Source: Mageeibacillus sp. UBA5439 (GTDB lineage: Bacteria > Bacillota > Clostridia > Saccharofermentanales > DTU023). From it: 64,000 bases of DNA. This document shows positions 44,429 to 52,687 of the stretch, one piece after another (within the stretch, counting starts at the first letter, position 1; each line of letters opens with the position of its first letter). The notes beneath the pieces are model-generated. The model was not told the DNA's origin and did no database searches. It was given only the letters and a program-made list of their open reading frames with translations. The stretch covers positions 53,734 through 117,733 of the forward strand of contig DIRJ01000052.1 in assembly GCA_002427505.1 (NCBI GenBank), given 5' to 3'. Made by a program: the position numbers and the translations under genes.

Positions 44429-45445
44429 TTAGTTAAAGTTCAGAAACTCCAAGTTCAGCAGGAAATCCTTTATATCGACACCGCCGGTAAAACCTGTCAG
44501 ATCACGATTCATACCGATTACCCGATGGCAGGGTATACAGAAAGGAAGAGGATTGGCTCCCAGAGCTTGCCCCACAGCACGTGACAGCTGAATAGCTTTT
44601 TTTTCATCCCCTACCATCTTGCCGGCAATATCCTTATAAGAAAACAGATGAGCGTAGGGAATACTCCGCGTGATCTCCCATACTCCTTTCTGAAAAGCTG
44701 TCCCCTCTTCTATTTCCCAGGGGAAACTGAACTCCTGCAGCTCACCTGATAAATAAGCAATAATCTGTCCGGCTGCTTCAGACAAAACTGAATTATGTGC
44801 CTGTAAGCCGGCAGGAGGGTCTAAGAGAGCAGGGTCATGCAAGCCTTCTGATATATGACCTTCCTCATCAATCAGCTCGTAAAAGAGAGCATAGGAGCGA
44901 AGGAACTTATCCATTGTTCTGTCACGCCGGACAAAGTCAATGCGGGATATTTTATCGCCTGACCTGTTTGTTGTCAGCGCTATGTAGCCAAAACGCCAGG
45001 CAATAAAAGCCAGTTGTCTCTCCGAAAACTGTGGCGAAAAATAAGTGCGCCCCTGTATCGCCGGATCCTCATCAAACTGGCCCAGGCATATTTCAAAGGC
45101 AGCATCTGCATTATCGTCCGGAGCCGGATAGGAATCTAAGCGATATAAAGCAGGGAATTCCCTGAACACAGCTTCAGCAATTTTACGAATGAGCGGAGCT
45201 GATACAAGCCCGGATTCATGAAAAATGATAGCCCAGGATTCTTGAGCCATGGGGTTTTGCAGATAAAAATATCCTTCCTGACCCTGATATGACCAGATGT
45301 AAATGTCTATTCCCCGAGACTGCCTGTCCCGGATGAAAGCCCTGCTTTCACTCAAGCTTTTCAGCAACAGACCTTCATTCAGTCTCCGATACTTACCGGC
45401 ATCCTTAAGGTAGCAAAGTTTTATGGCGGGGATTGATTCGGACAT
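44429..45445 (-). CDS. ogt: Methylated-DNA--protein-cysteine methyltransferase with extra N-terminal domain
   Basis: Residues about 150-338 match O6-alkylguanine-DNA alkyltransferases: an N-terminal alkyltransferase subdomain, the GTAFQKGVWEITRSIPY helix-turn-helix region, and the active site PCHRV at 305-309 (Cys306). The protein repairs O6-alkylguanine by irreversible transfer to its own cysteine. The first ~130 residues are additional, with GYFYLQNP and AVFREFPALYRLDSYP segments that I cannot assign; usual Ogt proteins have 160-180 residues. A GNAT-like or regulatory role for this part is speculation. The ATG has a good AGGGAAGGGA site. Confidence 0.88.
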   Translation of the reverse strand: MSESIPAIKLCYLKDAGKYRRLNEGLLLKSLSESRAFIRDRQSRGIDIYIWSYQGQEGYFYLQNPMAQESWAIIFHESGLVSAPLIRKIAEAVFREFPALYRLDSYPAPDDNADAAFEICLGQFDEDPAIQGRTYFSPQFSERQLAFIAWRFGYIALTTNRSGDKISRIDFVRRDRTMDKFLRSYALFYELIDEEGHISEGLHDPALLDPPAGLQAHNSVLSEAAGQIIAYLSGELQEFSFPWEIEEGTAFQKGVWEITRSIPYAHLFSYKDIAGKMVGDEKKAIQLSRAVGQALGANPLPFCIPCHRVIGMNRDLTGFTGGVDIKDFLLNLEFLNFN

Positions 45446-45512
45446 AGGCGGATCCCTTCCCTCTTAAACAAATAATCCTGGTCAAATTATAGCTTAACTA
45501 CCAAATAAATAA

Positions 45513-46028
45513 TCAGGCTATTGTTTTTCGCTCATAAGTCAGGTAGCGAAAATATGAACCTTCTTCTTCCTGCCAGTCGCCGACAGAACTTAATTTAAAG
45601 TTCGGATCCGAATTCAAATCCGGAAATTCACAGTCGGAGGGATATTTTTGGAAATGTTGTGTCACGTATACGCGATTAGTATAGTCAAGTAATTGACCAT
45701 AGACTGAACTGCCGCCAGTAACGAAAAAATCGTCATCCGCAAGATTTTCCTGACGTTTCAGCTCCTTAACATATTGCAGAACCTCCGCGACACTATGTGC
45801 CACGATCGCACCCTCAGCGGCAAAATCCGGATCAGAAGTCAGGACGATGTTGCGGCGTCCGGGCAAAGGCTTTCCGCCCGGATGGGTGCTCATGGTCAAG
45901 CGGCCATAGATAATAACTTTACCCCAGGTGAGTTCTTTAAAACGTTTCAGATCTGCTGACAGCGGCTTCTGCAGCTGACCACAGTAGCCAATGCCCCAGG
46001 AAGAGTCGCAGGCAACAATTGCATTCAT
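45513..46028 (-). CDS. dfrA: Dihydrofolate reductase
   Basis: The 171-residue protein has the DHFR order: IVACDSSWGIG, SADLKRFKELT with the catalytic acid (Asp27 in E. coli numbering), GKVIIYGRLTM, GGSSVYGQLL and a C-terminal YLTYER. It regenerates tetrahydrofolate after ThyA. The Met20 loop is atypical: where E. coli has P21-W22-N23-L24-P25, this protein reads Q-K-P-L-S, so the near-universal Trp is replaced by Lys. It follows thyA by 23 bases, giving the expected thyA-dfrA operon; GGGAGG precedes the ATG. Confidence 0.93.
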   Translation of the reverse strand: MNAIVACDSSWGIGYCGQLQKPLSADLKRFKELTWGKVIIYGRLTMSTHPGGKPLPGRRNIVLTSDPDFAAEGAIVAHSVAEVLQYVKELKRQENLADDDFFVTGGSSVYGQLLDYTNRVYVTQHFQKYPSDCEFPDLNSDPNFKLSSVGDWQEEEGSYFRYLTYERKTIA

Positions 46029-46051
46029 CTATAAACCTCCCGAAATATCTG

Positions 46052-46882
46052 CTATATGGCCACAGGAATACCTTTAACTGCTGCCCCATACCGGTAGTTC
46101 TCAAAACTGACACTGTCGACAGTAAAATCATAGAAGTTTTTCACCGAAGGATCAAGCAGCAATTTCGGTGCCGCATAAGCCTGGCGTTCAATAACTTCCT
46201 TAACAATGGGAATATGACGGTCATAGATGTGGGCGTCAGCGATAACATGCAGCAGCTCACCGGCTTCCAAATCGCTGACCTGAGCGATCATGGCCAGCAG
46301 GATTGCATATTGGGTTACATTCCAGTGATTCGCTACCAGCATATCATTGGAACGCTGGTTTAAAATCGCATTCAGCTTATTGCCGGTGACATTAAAGGTC
46401 ATGCTGTAAGCGCAGGGATAAAGGGCCATCTCACTCAGGTCCGCATGATTAAACATGCTGACTATCATTCGTCGTGAATATGGGTTGTGTTTCAGGTCGT
46501 ACAGAACGCGATCAACCTGATCAAACATACCCTCTTTATACTTGTGCTTTTGTGCCAGCTGATAACCGTAAGCTTTGCCGATGCTGCCATCCGGCAGCAT
46601 CCACTGGTCCCAGATGCCGGTACTCAGATCTGCTAGCTTATTTGATTTCTTCTGCCAGATCCACAGCAGTTCTTCCACGGCGCTTCGGTAATAAACCCGG
46701 CGCAGAGTCATAATCGGAAATTCCTCTGAAAGATCATAGCGGTTGACAATACCGAAACGCTTGATTGTATGAGCAGGTGAACCATCTTCCCACCTGGGCC
46801 TGATCTTCTGTCCCTCATCGGAGCAGCCATTTTGCAGGATATCCCGGATATTGTCTTGGAAAATTATGTCACAGCGACTCAT
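46052..46882 (-). CDS. thyA: Thymidylate synthase (ThyA)
   Basis: The 276-residue protein matches ThyA: RPRWEDGSPAHTIK, EELLWIWQKKSN, the catalytic Cys157 in LYPCAYSMTF, LNQRSNDMLVANHWNVTQY and HIYDRH. It methylates dUMP to dTMP with methylene-THF. The segment after the catalytic cysteine (PCAYSM rather than PCHTLY) is a variant form also seen in some Bacillota. It lies just after the tRNA-Pro(CGG) terminator, so its promoter must be within or read through that region; TGAGGGAG precedes the ATG. Confidence 0.94.
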   Translation of the reverse strand: MSRCDIIFQDNIRDILQNGCSDEGQKIRPRWEDGSPAHTIKRFGIVNRYDLSEEFPIMTLRRVYYRSAVEELLWIWQKKSNKLADLSTGIWDQWMLPDGSIGKAYGYQLAQKHKYKEGMFDQVDRVLYDLKHNPYSRRMIVSMFNHADLSEMALYPCAYSMTFNVTGNKLNAILNQRSNDMLVANHWNVTQYAILLAMIAQVSDLEAGELLHVIADAHIYDRHIPIVKEVIERQAYAAPKLLLDPSVKNFYDFTVDSVSFENYRYGAAVKGIPVAI

Positions 46883-46900
46883 ATGAACTCCCTCAGCTAA

Positions 46901-46932
46901 TAAAAAAAGCCCACAGTCTCAGCTGCGGGCTT
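46901..46932 (-). terminator. Terminator of tRNA-Pro(CGG)
   Basis: On the minus strand AGCCCGCAG pairs with CTGTGGGCT (one wobble) around a six-base loop, followed by seven T residues. It lies between the tRNA and thyA. Confidence 0.85.
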
Positions 46933-46933
46933 A

Positions 46934-47009
46934 TGGTCGGAGTGAGAAGACTTGAACTTCCGGCCTCTTGGTCCCGAACCAAGCGCTCTACCACCTGAGC
47001 CACACCCCG
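46934..47009 (-). tRNA. tRNA-Pro (anticodon CGG)
   Basis: On the minus strand the acceptor CGGGGTG pairs with CACTCCG, followed by A and encoded CCA. Anticodon stem CTTGG/CCAAG holds TTCGGGA, giving CGG. The acceptor stem is identical to that of the tRNA-Pro(GGG) at 215-291. Confidence 0.95.
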
Positions 47010-47020
47010 TTGCTCTAGTG

Positions 47021-47049
47021 ATTTTACGCATTATGGCGCTCATTGTCAA
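47021..47049 (-). promoter_or_regulatory. Sigma-A promoter of tRNA-Pro(CGG)
   Basis: On the minus strand TTGACA (47049-47044), 17-base spacer, TAAAAT (47026-47021), identical hexamers and spacing to the promoter of tRNA-Pro(GGG). Confidence 0.85.
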
Positions 47050-47113
47050 ATGTTCCCGCTACGGAAAACCGAGAAATACCAATCTCTGATTAGTGATCAG
47101 CTGTGACAAATTA

Positions 47114-47761
47114 TCAGGGGACATACAGATAAGGCTCCAGGCTGGAGAATTTTTTATCTTTAATGCCTGAAACCTGCATCAGATCCTCAAGCTGGGTAAA
47201 CTTGCCATTTTCTTCCCGGTATCTGAGAATAGCTGCAGCAGTTGCCGGCCCGATACCGGGAACGGTCAGCAGGTCAGCTTCTGTGGCTACATTCAGATTA
47301 ATTTTGCCGTCAGCTGTTCCGGTGTTGTTGTCTCCTGCATTGTCAAAGGTAAATTCAATTTCACCGGTCTCTGCTTCTGCTAGGGTCGGCACGTACAACT
47401 TTGCATGTGGATTTAAAAGCGAAGCCATATTTAGTACTTCCACAGCTGCATCTTCAGACGGGCCTCCTGCCCTCGCTATTGCTTCGCTTACAATGACTCC
47501 TTCCGGAAAATAATAAACTCCTGGATTCTTTACTGCTCCGGCAACATGAACCGGAAAGATGGAAATGGTGGCAACAGGTGCAGTGGTCGGAAGGGATTCG
47601 CTGCTATTTGTTACCGGTGTAAGCTCTTCCGGATTAAGTTCCTGATCTCTGCCGATCAAAAAACGTCCCAGAAGTGCTAAAGCGATCACTGCTAGCATCA
47701 AGGCGAGGATAAGGTTCTGCCTCTTTCTTTTTTGCCGGTCAAGGTTCTTGCGCTTATTCAT
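47114..47761 (-). CDS. ComEA-like helix-hairpin-helix DNA-binding protein
   Basis: The ~215-residue protein has a basic N-terminus, one transmembrane helix (about 17-36), an SLBB-type domain (FPVHVAGAVKNPGVYYFPEG in part) and two C-terminal helix-hairpin-helix motifs (INLNVATEADLLTVPGIG and the following IKDKKFSSLEPYL). ComEA binds incoming DNA outside the membrane during natural transformation. I chose ATG 47761 because GTGGAG precedes it; longer forms would run through the rsfS terminator. No comEB or comEC is adjacent, so a competence role is inferred only from the family. Confidence 0.88.
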   Translation of the reverse strand: MNKRKNLDRQKRKRQNLILALMLAVIALALLGRFLIGRDQELNPEELTPVTNSSESLPTTAPVATISIFPVHVAGAVKNPGVYYFPEGVIVSEAIARAGGPSEDAAVEVLNMASLLNPHAKLYVPTLAEAETGEIEFTFDNAGDNNTGTADGKINLNVATEADLLTVPGIGPATAAAILRYREENGKFTQLEDLMQVSGIKDKKFSSLEPYLYVP

Positions 47762-47799
47762 ATGGACTCCACTTAACAGTTTTCTTTTCACCATATAAT

Positions 47800-47828
47800 A
47801 AAAAAAGCGAGGCCGGGTGGCCTCGCTT
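47800..47828 (-). terminator. Terminator after rsfS
   Basis: On the minus strand AAGCGAGGCC pairs with GGCCTCGCTT around a four-base loop, followed by a T run. It isolates the comEA-like gene from the nadD-rsfS operon. Confidence 0.88.
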
Positions 47829-47852
47829 CTGCCTTTATATGTCAATACCGCC

Positions 47853-48263
47853 CTATTTGGCAGTTTTTGAGTTCTGCCAGAGTTTTTCCAGATTATAGAA
47901 TTCACGATCTTCCTGTCGCATAACATGTACAATAATGTCGCCATAGTCGAGCACTATCCACTTTCTGCTTTCCATGCCTTCAACCTGCCTGACCTGATAG
48001 TTCAGTTTTTTCATGACGGCTGCTTCGACCGCATCAGATAAAATTTTGCAATGTGTGGAATTGCGGGCTGTAGCTACAATGAAATAGTCCGTCAAAGAAG
48101 TACGCCCTGTCACTCTGATTGTTTCGACATTGTCTGCTTGCTTGTCTTCCAGAGCCTGCTGAATAGTAACAAGCAGTTTATCAATAAATTGCAGCGTTTC
48201 CGGATCTTTAACAGCTGTCTGTTCCTGCTCATCAGGCAGTTTCCCTTTTAAGTCAGAATTCAA
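47853..48263 (-). CDS. rsfS: Ribosomal silencing factor RsfS
   Basis: The 136-residue protein has the RsfS/Iojap core: VTGRTSLTDYFIVATARN, then GMESRKWIVLDYGDIIVHVM in two pieces, and a C-terminal YNLEKLW. RsfS binds L14 and blocks subunit joining in slow growth. It follows the nadD-yqeK fusion, the conserved nadD-yqeK-rsfS order in Bacillota. The N-terminal ~25 residues are an acidic extension not always present. Confidence 0.94.
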   Translation of the reverse strand: MNSDLKGKLPDEQEQTAVKDPETLQFIDKLLVTIQQALEDKQADNVETIRVTGRTSLTDYFIVATARNSTHCKILSDAVEAAVMKKLNYQVRQVEGMESRKWIVLDYGDIIVHVMRQEDREFYNLEKLWQNSKTAK

Positions 48264-48305
48264 TCACTTACCTCTTTTCTTAGATTTGAGACTTATGTCT
48301 CGTTT

Positions 48306-49523
48306 CTATTTTAATATATTATAGGCATCTTTGCTCAGAGGGCAAATCTCATGACCTGACCGGTCCAAAGCTGCAAAAACTTCTTCGTAACAAAGGCAAA
48401 GCGCCCGGTCAAGAGAAAGCTCTTTGTCGCACGCGGCAGGGCCTTCAGCAAAAGCAAGTCTGCGAATAAGATCAAGATCTTTAAAAGGTCGTCCGTATTC
48501 TATTTTATCTGCTAAAAAGATAATCTTTTCCAGACTGCTCATACCCGGTCTGCCGGTCGTATGGTACTGAATAGCGTTAAGGACATCTTCAGATGATATT
48601 GCAAATTGTTCTCTGGCCAGATACGCTGCCGCAGGACCATGCCGCAATGCAGGACTGCCCTCTGCTCTGCCCAGATATTTTCCGGAATAAGCATCCAGCT
48701 CAGCGTCGGGGAGTTCTTTAGCCAGATCATGGAGCAAAGCCGCGGTGCCTGCTGCCAGTGCCGGCACATTATGTACTGCTGCCAGTTCCAAAGCTAAGAG
48801 ACAGGTGGAAACTGTATGCAGCCTGCGCTCTCTTCCCAGGTAGGAGAACAGGCGCCGTTCATAAGCATTAAGCTTTTGCCAGCTGTCTTCATCTATGCTG
48901 TCTATTACTTTCGTATATGAATATGGGCGATAAGTATTTAGCAAGTTATCAACTTTTTCGGGTAGATATTCTGCAGCTGACGTACCTGCACTGAGCATTT
49001 CCCTGATTTGGGTAGCTGACACATTGCTTGGCTGCATGGGGAAAAAATCAATTTCAGCTTTATATTCTCTGCGCATATAGTCTGCCTGCCGTTGGCTTGC
49101 TTCCTTATCCGCATTACCGCGCAATGCTATAGCAAAAGAAACCAGAGACATAATTTCTTCATACCGGTACCATTCCTCAGCGGTAAAGAGAAAGTCCGAG
49201 CCGGAGATCAATTTGATCTTAATACCCGGATATTCCTTCAATAATTTCTCAATCGTATCAACAGTATAATTGCGTCCCGGGGTCAGGATTTCGCGTTCAC
49301 TGACCCAAACCCGGGGCAGGTTTTCTGTAGCCAGTCTGGCAGTTTCCACACGAAAAGTCGAAAAACTTAAGCGTCTGCTTTTATGCGGTGGCAGACCTAC
49401 CGGCATGAGCAGAAGCTTATCGAAAGAAAAAGCACCCACTGCAGCTTTAGCCAAAGCCAGATGCCCATTGTGAAAGGGGTCAAATGAACCGCCCAGTAAT
49501 CCTATTAAAGTTGCGCTTCTCAT
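48306..49523 (-). CDS. NadD-YqeK fusion: nicotinate-mononucleotide adenylyltransferase plus HD hydrolase
   Basis: One 405-residue frame joins two enzymes. Residues 1-200 are NadD with GGSFDPFHNGHL (11-22) and the C-terminal SATQIREML (169-177). Residues about 215-405 are a YqeK-type HD domain with H236 and H265-D266 in LLHDLAKE. NadD forms nicotinate adenine dinucleotide; YqeK-family proteins hydrolyse diadenosine tetraphosphate. Separate adjacent genes are the rule, and single-chain forms are known in some bacteria. There is no internal stop or frameshift. RsfS follows directly. Confidence 0.92.
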   Translation of the reverse strand: MRSATLIGLLGGSFDPFHNGHLALAKAAVGAFSFDKLLLMPVGLPPHKSRRLSFSTFRVETARLATENLPRVWVSEREILTPGRNYTVDTIEKLLKEYPGIKIKLISGSDFLFTAEEWYRYEEIMSLVSFAIALRGNADKEASQRQADYMRREYKAEIDFFPMQPSNVSATQIREMLSAGTSAAEYLPEKVDNLLNTYRPYSYTKVIDSIDEDSWQKLNAYERRLFSYLGRERRLHTVSTCLLALELAAVHNVPALAAGTAALLHDLAKELPDAELDAYSGKYLGRAEGSPALRHGPAAAYLAREQFAISSEDVLNAIQYHTTGRPGMSSLEKIIFLADKIEYGRPFKDLDLIRRLAFAEGPAACDKELSLDRALCLCYEEVFAALDRSGHEICPLSKDAYNILK

Positions 49524-49547
49524 TACTTCTCTAATCCCAGTACTTTT

Positions 49548-50672
49548 TTAGCATCCGTTAACGCCGTCGCCTGTTTGAGCACGCATGACCAGATAAGCAT
49601 TGATGAAACGGTCAATATCTCCGTCCATGACAGCATCTACATTACCTGTTTCCACATCAGTGCGATGATCCTTAACCATCGTATAAGGGCAAAAAACATA
49701 AGAACGTATCTGATTGCCCCAGGCAATTGAGCCGACGTCACCTTTCAGATCCTCGATCCGTTCCAGCTGCTGCTGCTGCGCCAGCCGATACAGTTTTGAC
49801 TTCAACATAGACATGGCCGTCTCGCGGTTTTGCAGCTGGGAACGCTCATTTTGGCAGGAAACCACTATGCCTGTGGGTAAATGTGTGATCCTGACCGCCG
49901 AGCTGGTTTTGTTAACATGCTGGCCGCCGGCACCGGAAGACCTGTAGGTATCTATACGCAGGTCATCAGGCTGAATATCAATAGTGATTGTGTCGTCCAA
50001 TTCAGGCAGGACTTCGCAGGAGGCGAAAGAAGTGTGCCTCCTGCCTGATGAATCAAAGGGTGAGATGCGTACTAAACGATGCACACCATACTCAGACAGT
50101 AAATAGCCGTATGCATTGACTCCCTTTACGCGGAAGGACACACTTTTGATGCCGGCCTCATCACCCTGGATCAGATCAAGCAGTTCAATGGCGTAGCCAT
50201 GGTCTTCCGCCCAGCGCATATACATTCTTTCCAGCATTTCAGTCCAGTCCTGAGCTTCAGTGCCACCTGCTCCGGCATGCAAAGTTACCAAAGCGTTAGC
50301 TGAATCATGCTCACCGGAAAGCAGGGTTTCCAGACGCATTATTTCATATTTCCTGCCATATGCCTGTAAAGCCTCTTCCACTTCTGCAGCGACCGCAGGA
50401 TCATCCAGCTCGCTGCCCAGCTCGCAGAGAACTTCAATATCCTCAAGATCTGTTTGCAGCGAGACAAATCGCTTGTTTTTCCGTTCCAGATGCGCAATTC
50501 TTTCCTGGATTTTCGAAGCCATTTTCGGGTCCTCCCAAAAATCTTTTTCCAGAGTTAAAGCGCTTAAGCGGTCAATCTCCAATTTGTCTTTGTCCAGACA
50601 AAGGGAGTCTTCTAAAAGTGTCAGTTTTTCTTTGTTTTCTTCAATTATAGTGTTGAGTTCTGAATATTCCAT
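49548..50672 (-). CDS. prfB: Peptide chain release factor 2
   Basis: The 374-residue protein has the stop-codon-reading SPF at 204-206 and the catalytic GGQ at 249-251, with the acidic N-terminal helical domain in front. RF2 releases peptides at UGA and UAA. Unlike many prfB genes, it is in one frame: the region equivalent to the programmed frameshift site (codons 24-27) reads CTT TGT CTG GAC, and no TGA is present, so no autoregulatory frameshift is possible. It lies between a membrane protein gene and nadD-yqeK. The ATG has GGAAGGAA before it. Confidence 0.95.
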   Translation of the reverse strand: MEYSELNTIIEENKEKLTLLEDSLCLDKDKLEIDRLSALTLEKDFWEDPKMASKIQERIAHLERKNKRFVSLQTDLEDIEVLCELGSELDDPAVAAEVEEALQAYGRKYEIMRLETLLSGEHDSANALVTLHAGAGGTEAQDWTEMLERMYMRWAEDHGYAIELLDLIQGDEAGIKSVSFRVKGVNAYGYLLSEYGVHRLVRISPFDSSGRRHTSFASCEVLPELDDTITIDIQPDDLRIDTYRSSGAGGQHVNKTSSAVRITHLPTGIVVSCQNERSQLQNRETAMSMLKSKLYRLAQQQQLERIEDLKGDVGSIAWGNQIRSYVFCPYTMVKDHRTDVETGNVDAVMDGDIDRFINAYLVMRAQTGDGVNGC

Positions 50673-50723
50673 GTGTCAATTCCTTCCGGATTCTAAATTA
50701 GCGAAAAGTATAGAATCGTCAGG

Positions 50724-51533
50724 TCAGAATCTTCCCTGATTGAGAGCACCAAGAGAGATATGCAGAAGTCGGGTCACCTTATAGATCATGCCCGCTAAAC
50801 GACCGCCGGCGAAAGTCAGCCAGGCAAAGAGAATGGCCCGAATCAGGCTGCCGGCCCACAAAGACGATGCCAGAAGATTAAGCAGAACTGTCTCTGCCAG
50901 TGAAAACACCGAATTGAGAATAAACATCTGGATAAATATATAGAACTTGAAGCCTTTGGTAAGAGAGGCGCTGGCTTCCATTCCCTGAAAGATATCGCGT
51001 TCTTCATAGATTTGTTCAAATATAGTCATCGAAAGCATAGTAGCTGCAATATAGTAAGGTATCTTAAAGAAAAAGATTGAAAATATCTGAATACCAAGCA
51101 TTGCTACCGCCAGCACCAGCATAGAAGGATAATATTTCCAGGCAATTTTAGCAGGACTGTAATCACGCAAAGTTCTTGGCAGAGTGAGATTCAGATCCAT
51201 GCCGCCGGCAACTATATCCACTGCTTCACTTTTTTCTCCTTTGTATTCGAGAAAGTTTAGGGCACTGAACAAGATAAAATATAAAGAAACCGCGTTCAGC
51301 AAGAGCTGTTTTGTCAGACTTATCATCAGCTCATTACTGGGAACAGGAAAGCCCTGCTCTTGCAGCAGGAAACTCTGCAAACCATTATAAAACTCTGTAA
51401 AAGGAGCTTGCAGCGGTTCCGTGATATACAGGATGGCAGCAATAACAAAGGCCAGCAAAAATGCAAGTCTGTTAGTTCTTACATTAGGGGCTTTATCAAT
51501 TTTTAATGCTTCCCAAAGAGAGCGTAATCCCAC
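50724..51533 (-). CDS. Multi-pass membrane protein of unknown function
   Basis: I do not recognise a named family in this 269-residue protein. It has about six hydrophobic helices (near residues 24-40, 75-95, 135-155, 158-175, 198-220 and 230-250). A short soluble loop with GEKSEAVDIVAGG lies between the second and third. The sequence is not related to a transporter or enzyme motif I know. It is placed between the ACT-domain gene and prfB with larger spacings (51 and 100 bases), so cotranscription is uncertain. Confidence 0.6.
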   Translation of the reverse strand: MGLRSLWEALKIDKAPNVRTNRLAFLLAFVIAAILYITEPLQAPFTEFYNGLQSFLLQEQGFPVPSNELMISLTKQLLLNAVSLYFILFSALNFLEYKGEKSEAVDIVAGGMDLNLTLPRTLRDYSPAKIAWKYYPSMLVLAVAMLGIQIFSIFFFKIPYYIAATMLSMTIFEQIYEERDIFQGMEASASLTKGFKFYIFIQMFILNSVFSLAETVLLNLLASSLWAGSLIRAILFAWLTFAGGRLAGMIYKVTRLLHISLGALNQGRF

Positions 51534-51633
51534 GTAATATTTCTTTCCCTTCCAGTGATCCGCTGTCTGCGTACATGCAAAAGACTAACACAGTAAAGTA
51601 TCTGCTGCCACGGTTTCGGCTCTTTTGTATCAC

Positions 51634-52062
51634 TTAGCGGAGTATTGTTACTTTCTTAACTCCCCGGACTTGTTGAAGTTTACTTTCTAATTCGGCCAGA
51701 GAGACTTCGTCACTGCCCGTTTCAGCAATGATCAGAGCATATTTATTACCCAGCTGGCTATCACTGACCTGGAAAGACTGAACTCTGCCACCGGCGCTGC
51801 GGACAGCATTTATACAACGAAAAGTGATATTATCCAGATTTTCCAATTCCAGAATTATGCTGACAGTGCAGCCATTTTCAAGCTGTACCAGGCGCACTGA
51901 ATCTCTGTATTTGTAATAGGCACTACGACTGATCTTGACGCGTTTACACGCTTCATTGATGGATAGTCCGTCTTCCCTGTCCACCAGTTGCTTTACATTA
52001 ATTACCTTATGAAAAACCTCAGGCAGAACATCAGACCGTATCAAATAGTATTTGTTTAGCAT
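51634..52062 (-). CDS. ACT-domain regulatory protein (UPF0735/PheB-like)
   Basis: The 142-residue protein has an N-terminal helical part with a possible helix-turn-helix (SINEACKRVKISRSAYYKYRD in part) and a C-terminal ACT domain (IILELENLDNITFRCINAVRSAGG in part, ending VRGVKKVTI). UPF0735 proteins have this layout and often lie next to homoserine dehydrogenase; here lysC is 16 kb away. An amino-acid-responsive regulator is likely but the ligand and targets are unknown. It follows rdgB by 18 bases. Confidence 0.82.
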   Translation of the reverse strand: MLNKYYLIRSDVLPEVFHKVINVKQLVDREDGLSINEACKRVKISRSAYYKYRDSVRLVQLENGCTVSIILELENLDNITFRCINAVRSAGGRVQSFQVSDSQLGNKYALIIAETGSDEVSLAELESKLQQVRGVKKVTILR

Positions 52063-52080
52063 CTTATCAGTCGTCTTCCT

Positions 52081-52680
52081 TTACAATTTCGTCAGATAAT
52101 CCAGGCAGGCACGCAAGGCAAGGCCCCGATGACTGATCTTGTCCTTTTCAATGTCTGAAACTTCGGCCAGTGAAAGCGGATAATTATCAGCCATGAAAAT
52201 GGGGTCATAACCAAAACCATACTTGCCGGACGCTGCAAACAAAATCTTGCCGTACAGCTGGCCTTCGAATATGTTCTCTTCAGACCGGGGGGAAATTAAA
52301 GCGATACTGCAGTGGAAATGAGCTGATCTTTTACTGTCGGGAACATCCTGCATCAGCTCCAGCAATAAAGCGTTTCTGTCAGCCGCCGCCAGTTTCTCCA
52401 GTGTAGAGCCGAAGCGGGCTGAATAGATGCCCGGAGCACCGTCCAGAGCATCCACGCACAGACCCGAGTCATCTGCGATGACATAAGATTCTCGGCTGAA
52501 TTCGTGCACCCTTCTGGCCTTCTGCAGAGCATTTTCAGCAAAGCTGCTGCCGGTCTCTTCAATCTCCTGCCCGAAACCGATATCCCCGGCCATAATTATT
52601 TTTACCGGGTATGGCTCGGCGATGCGGCGAAATTCCACTAACTTGTTCTCATTAGTACTGGCTAAAACTAACTGCAGCAT
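52081..52680 (-). CDS. rdgB: XTP/dITP diphosphatase (RdgB/HAM1)
   Basis: The 199-residue protein has the Ham1 landmarks: LASTNENKLVEFRRI at the N-terminus, ETGSSFAENALQKAR, ADDSGLCVDALDGAPGIYSARF in part, FGYDPIF and SHRGLAL. It removes non-canonical purine nucleotides such as dITP and XTP. It follows the M3-like gene by seven bases. Length and motifs are normal. Confidence 0.94.
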   Translation of the reverse strand: MLQLVLASTNENKLVEFRRIAEPYPVKIIMAGDIGFGQEIEETGSSFAENALQKARRVHEFSRESYVIADDSGLCVDALDGAPGIYSARFGSTLEKLAAADRNALLLELMQDVPDSKRSAHFHCSIALISPRSEENIFEGQLYGKILFAASGKYGFGYDPIFMADNYPLSLAEVSDIEKDKISHRGLALRACLDYLTKL

Positions 52681-52687
52681 TACTAGC

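Noticed and set aside
47762..47944. Longer N-terminus for the ComEA-like protein
   Set aside because: It would extend back through the rsfS terminator and into rsfS, and would place the signal helix mid-protein. ATG 47761 has its own ribosome binding site.
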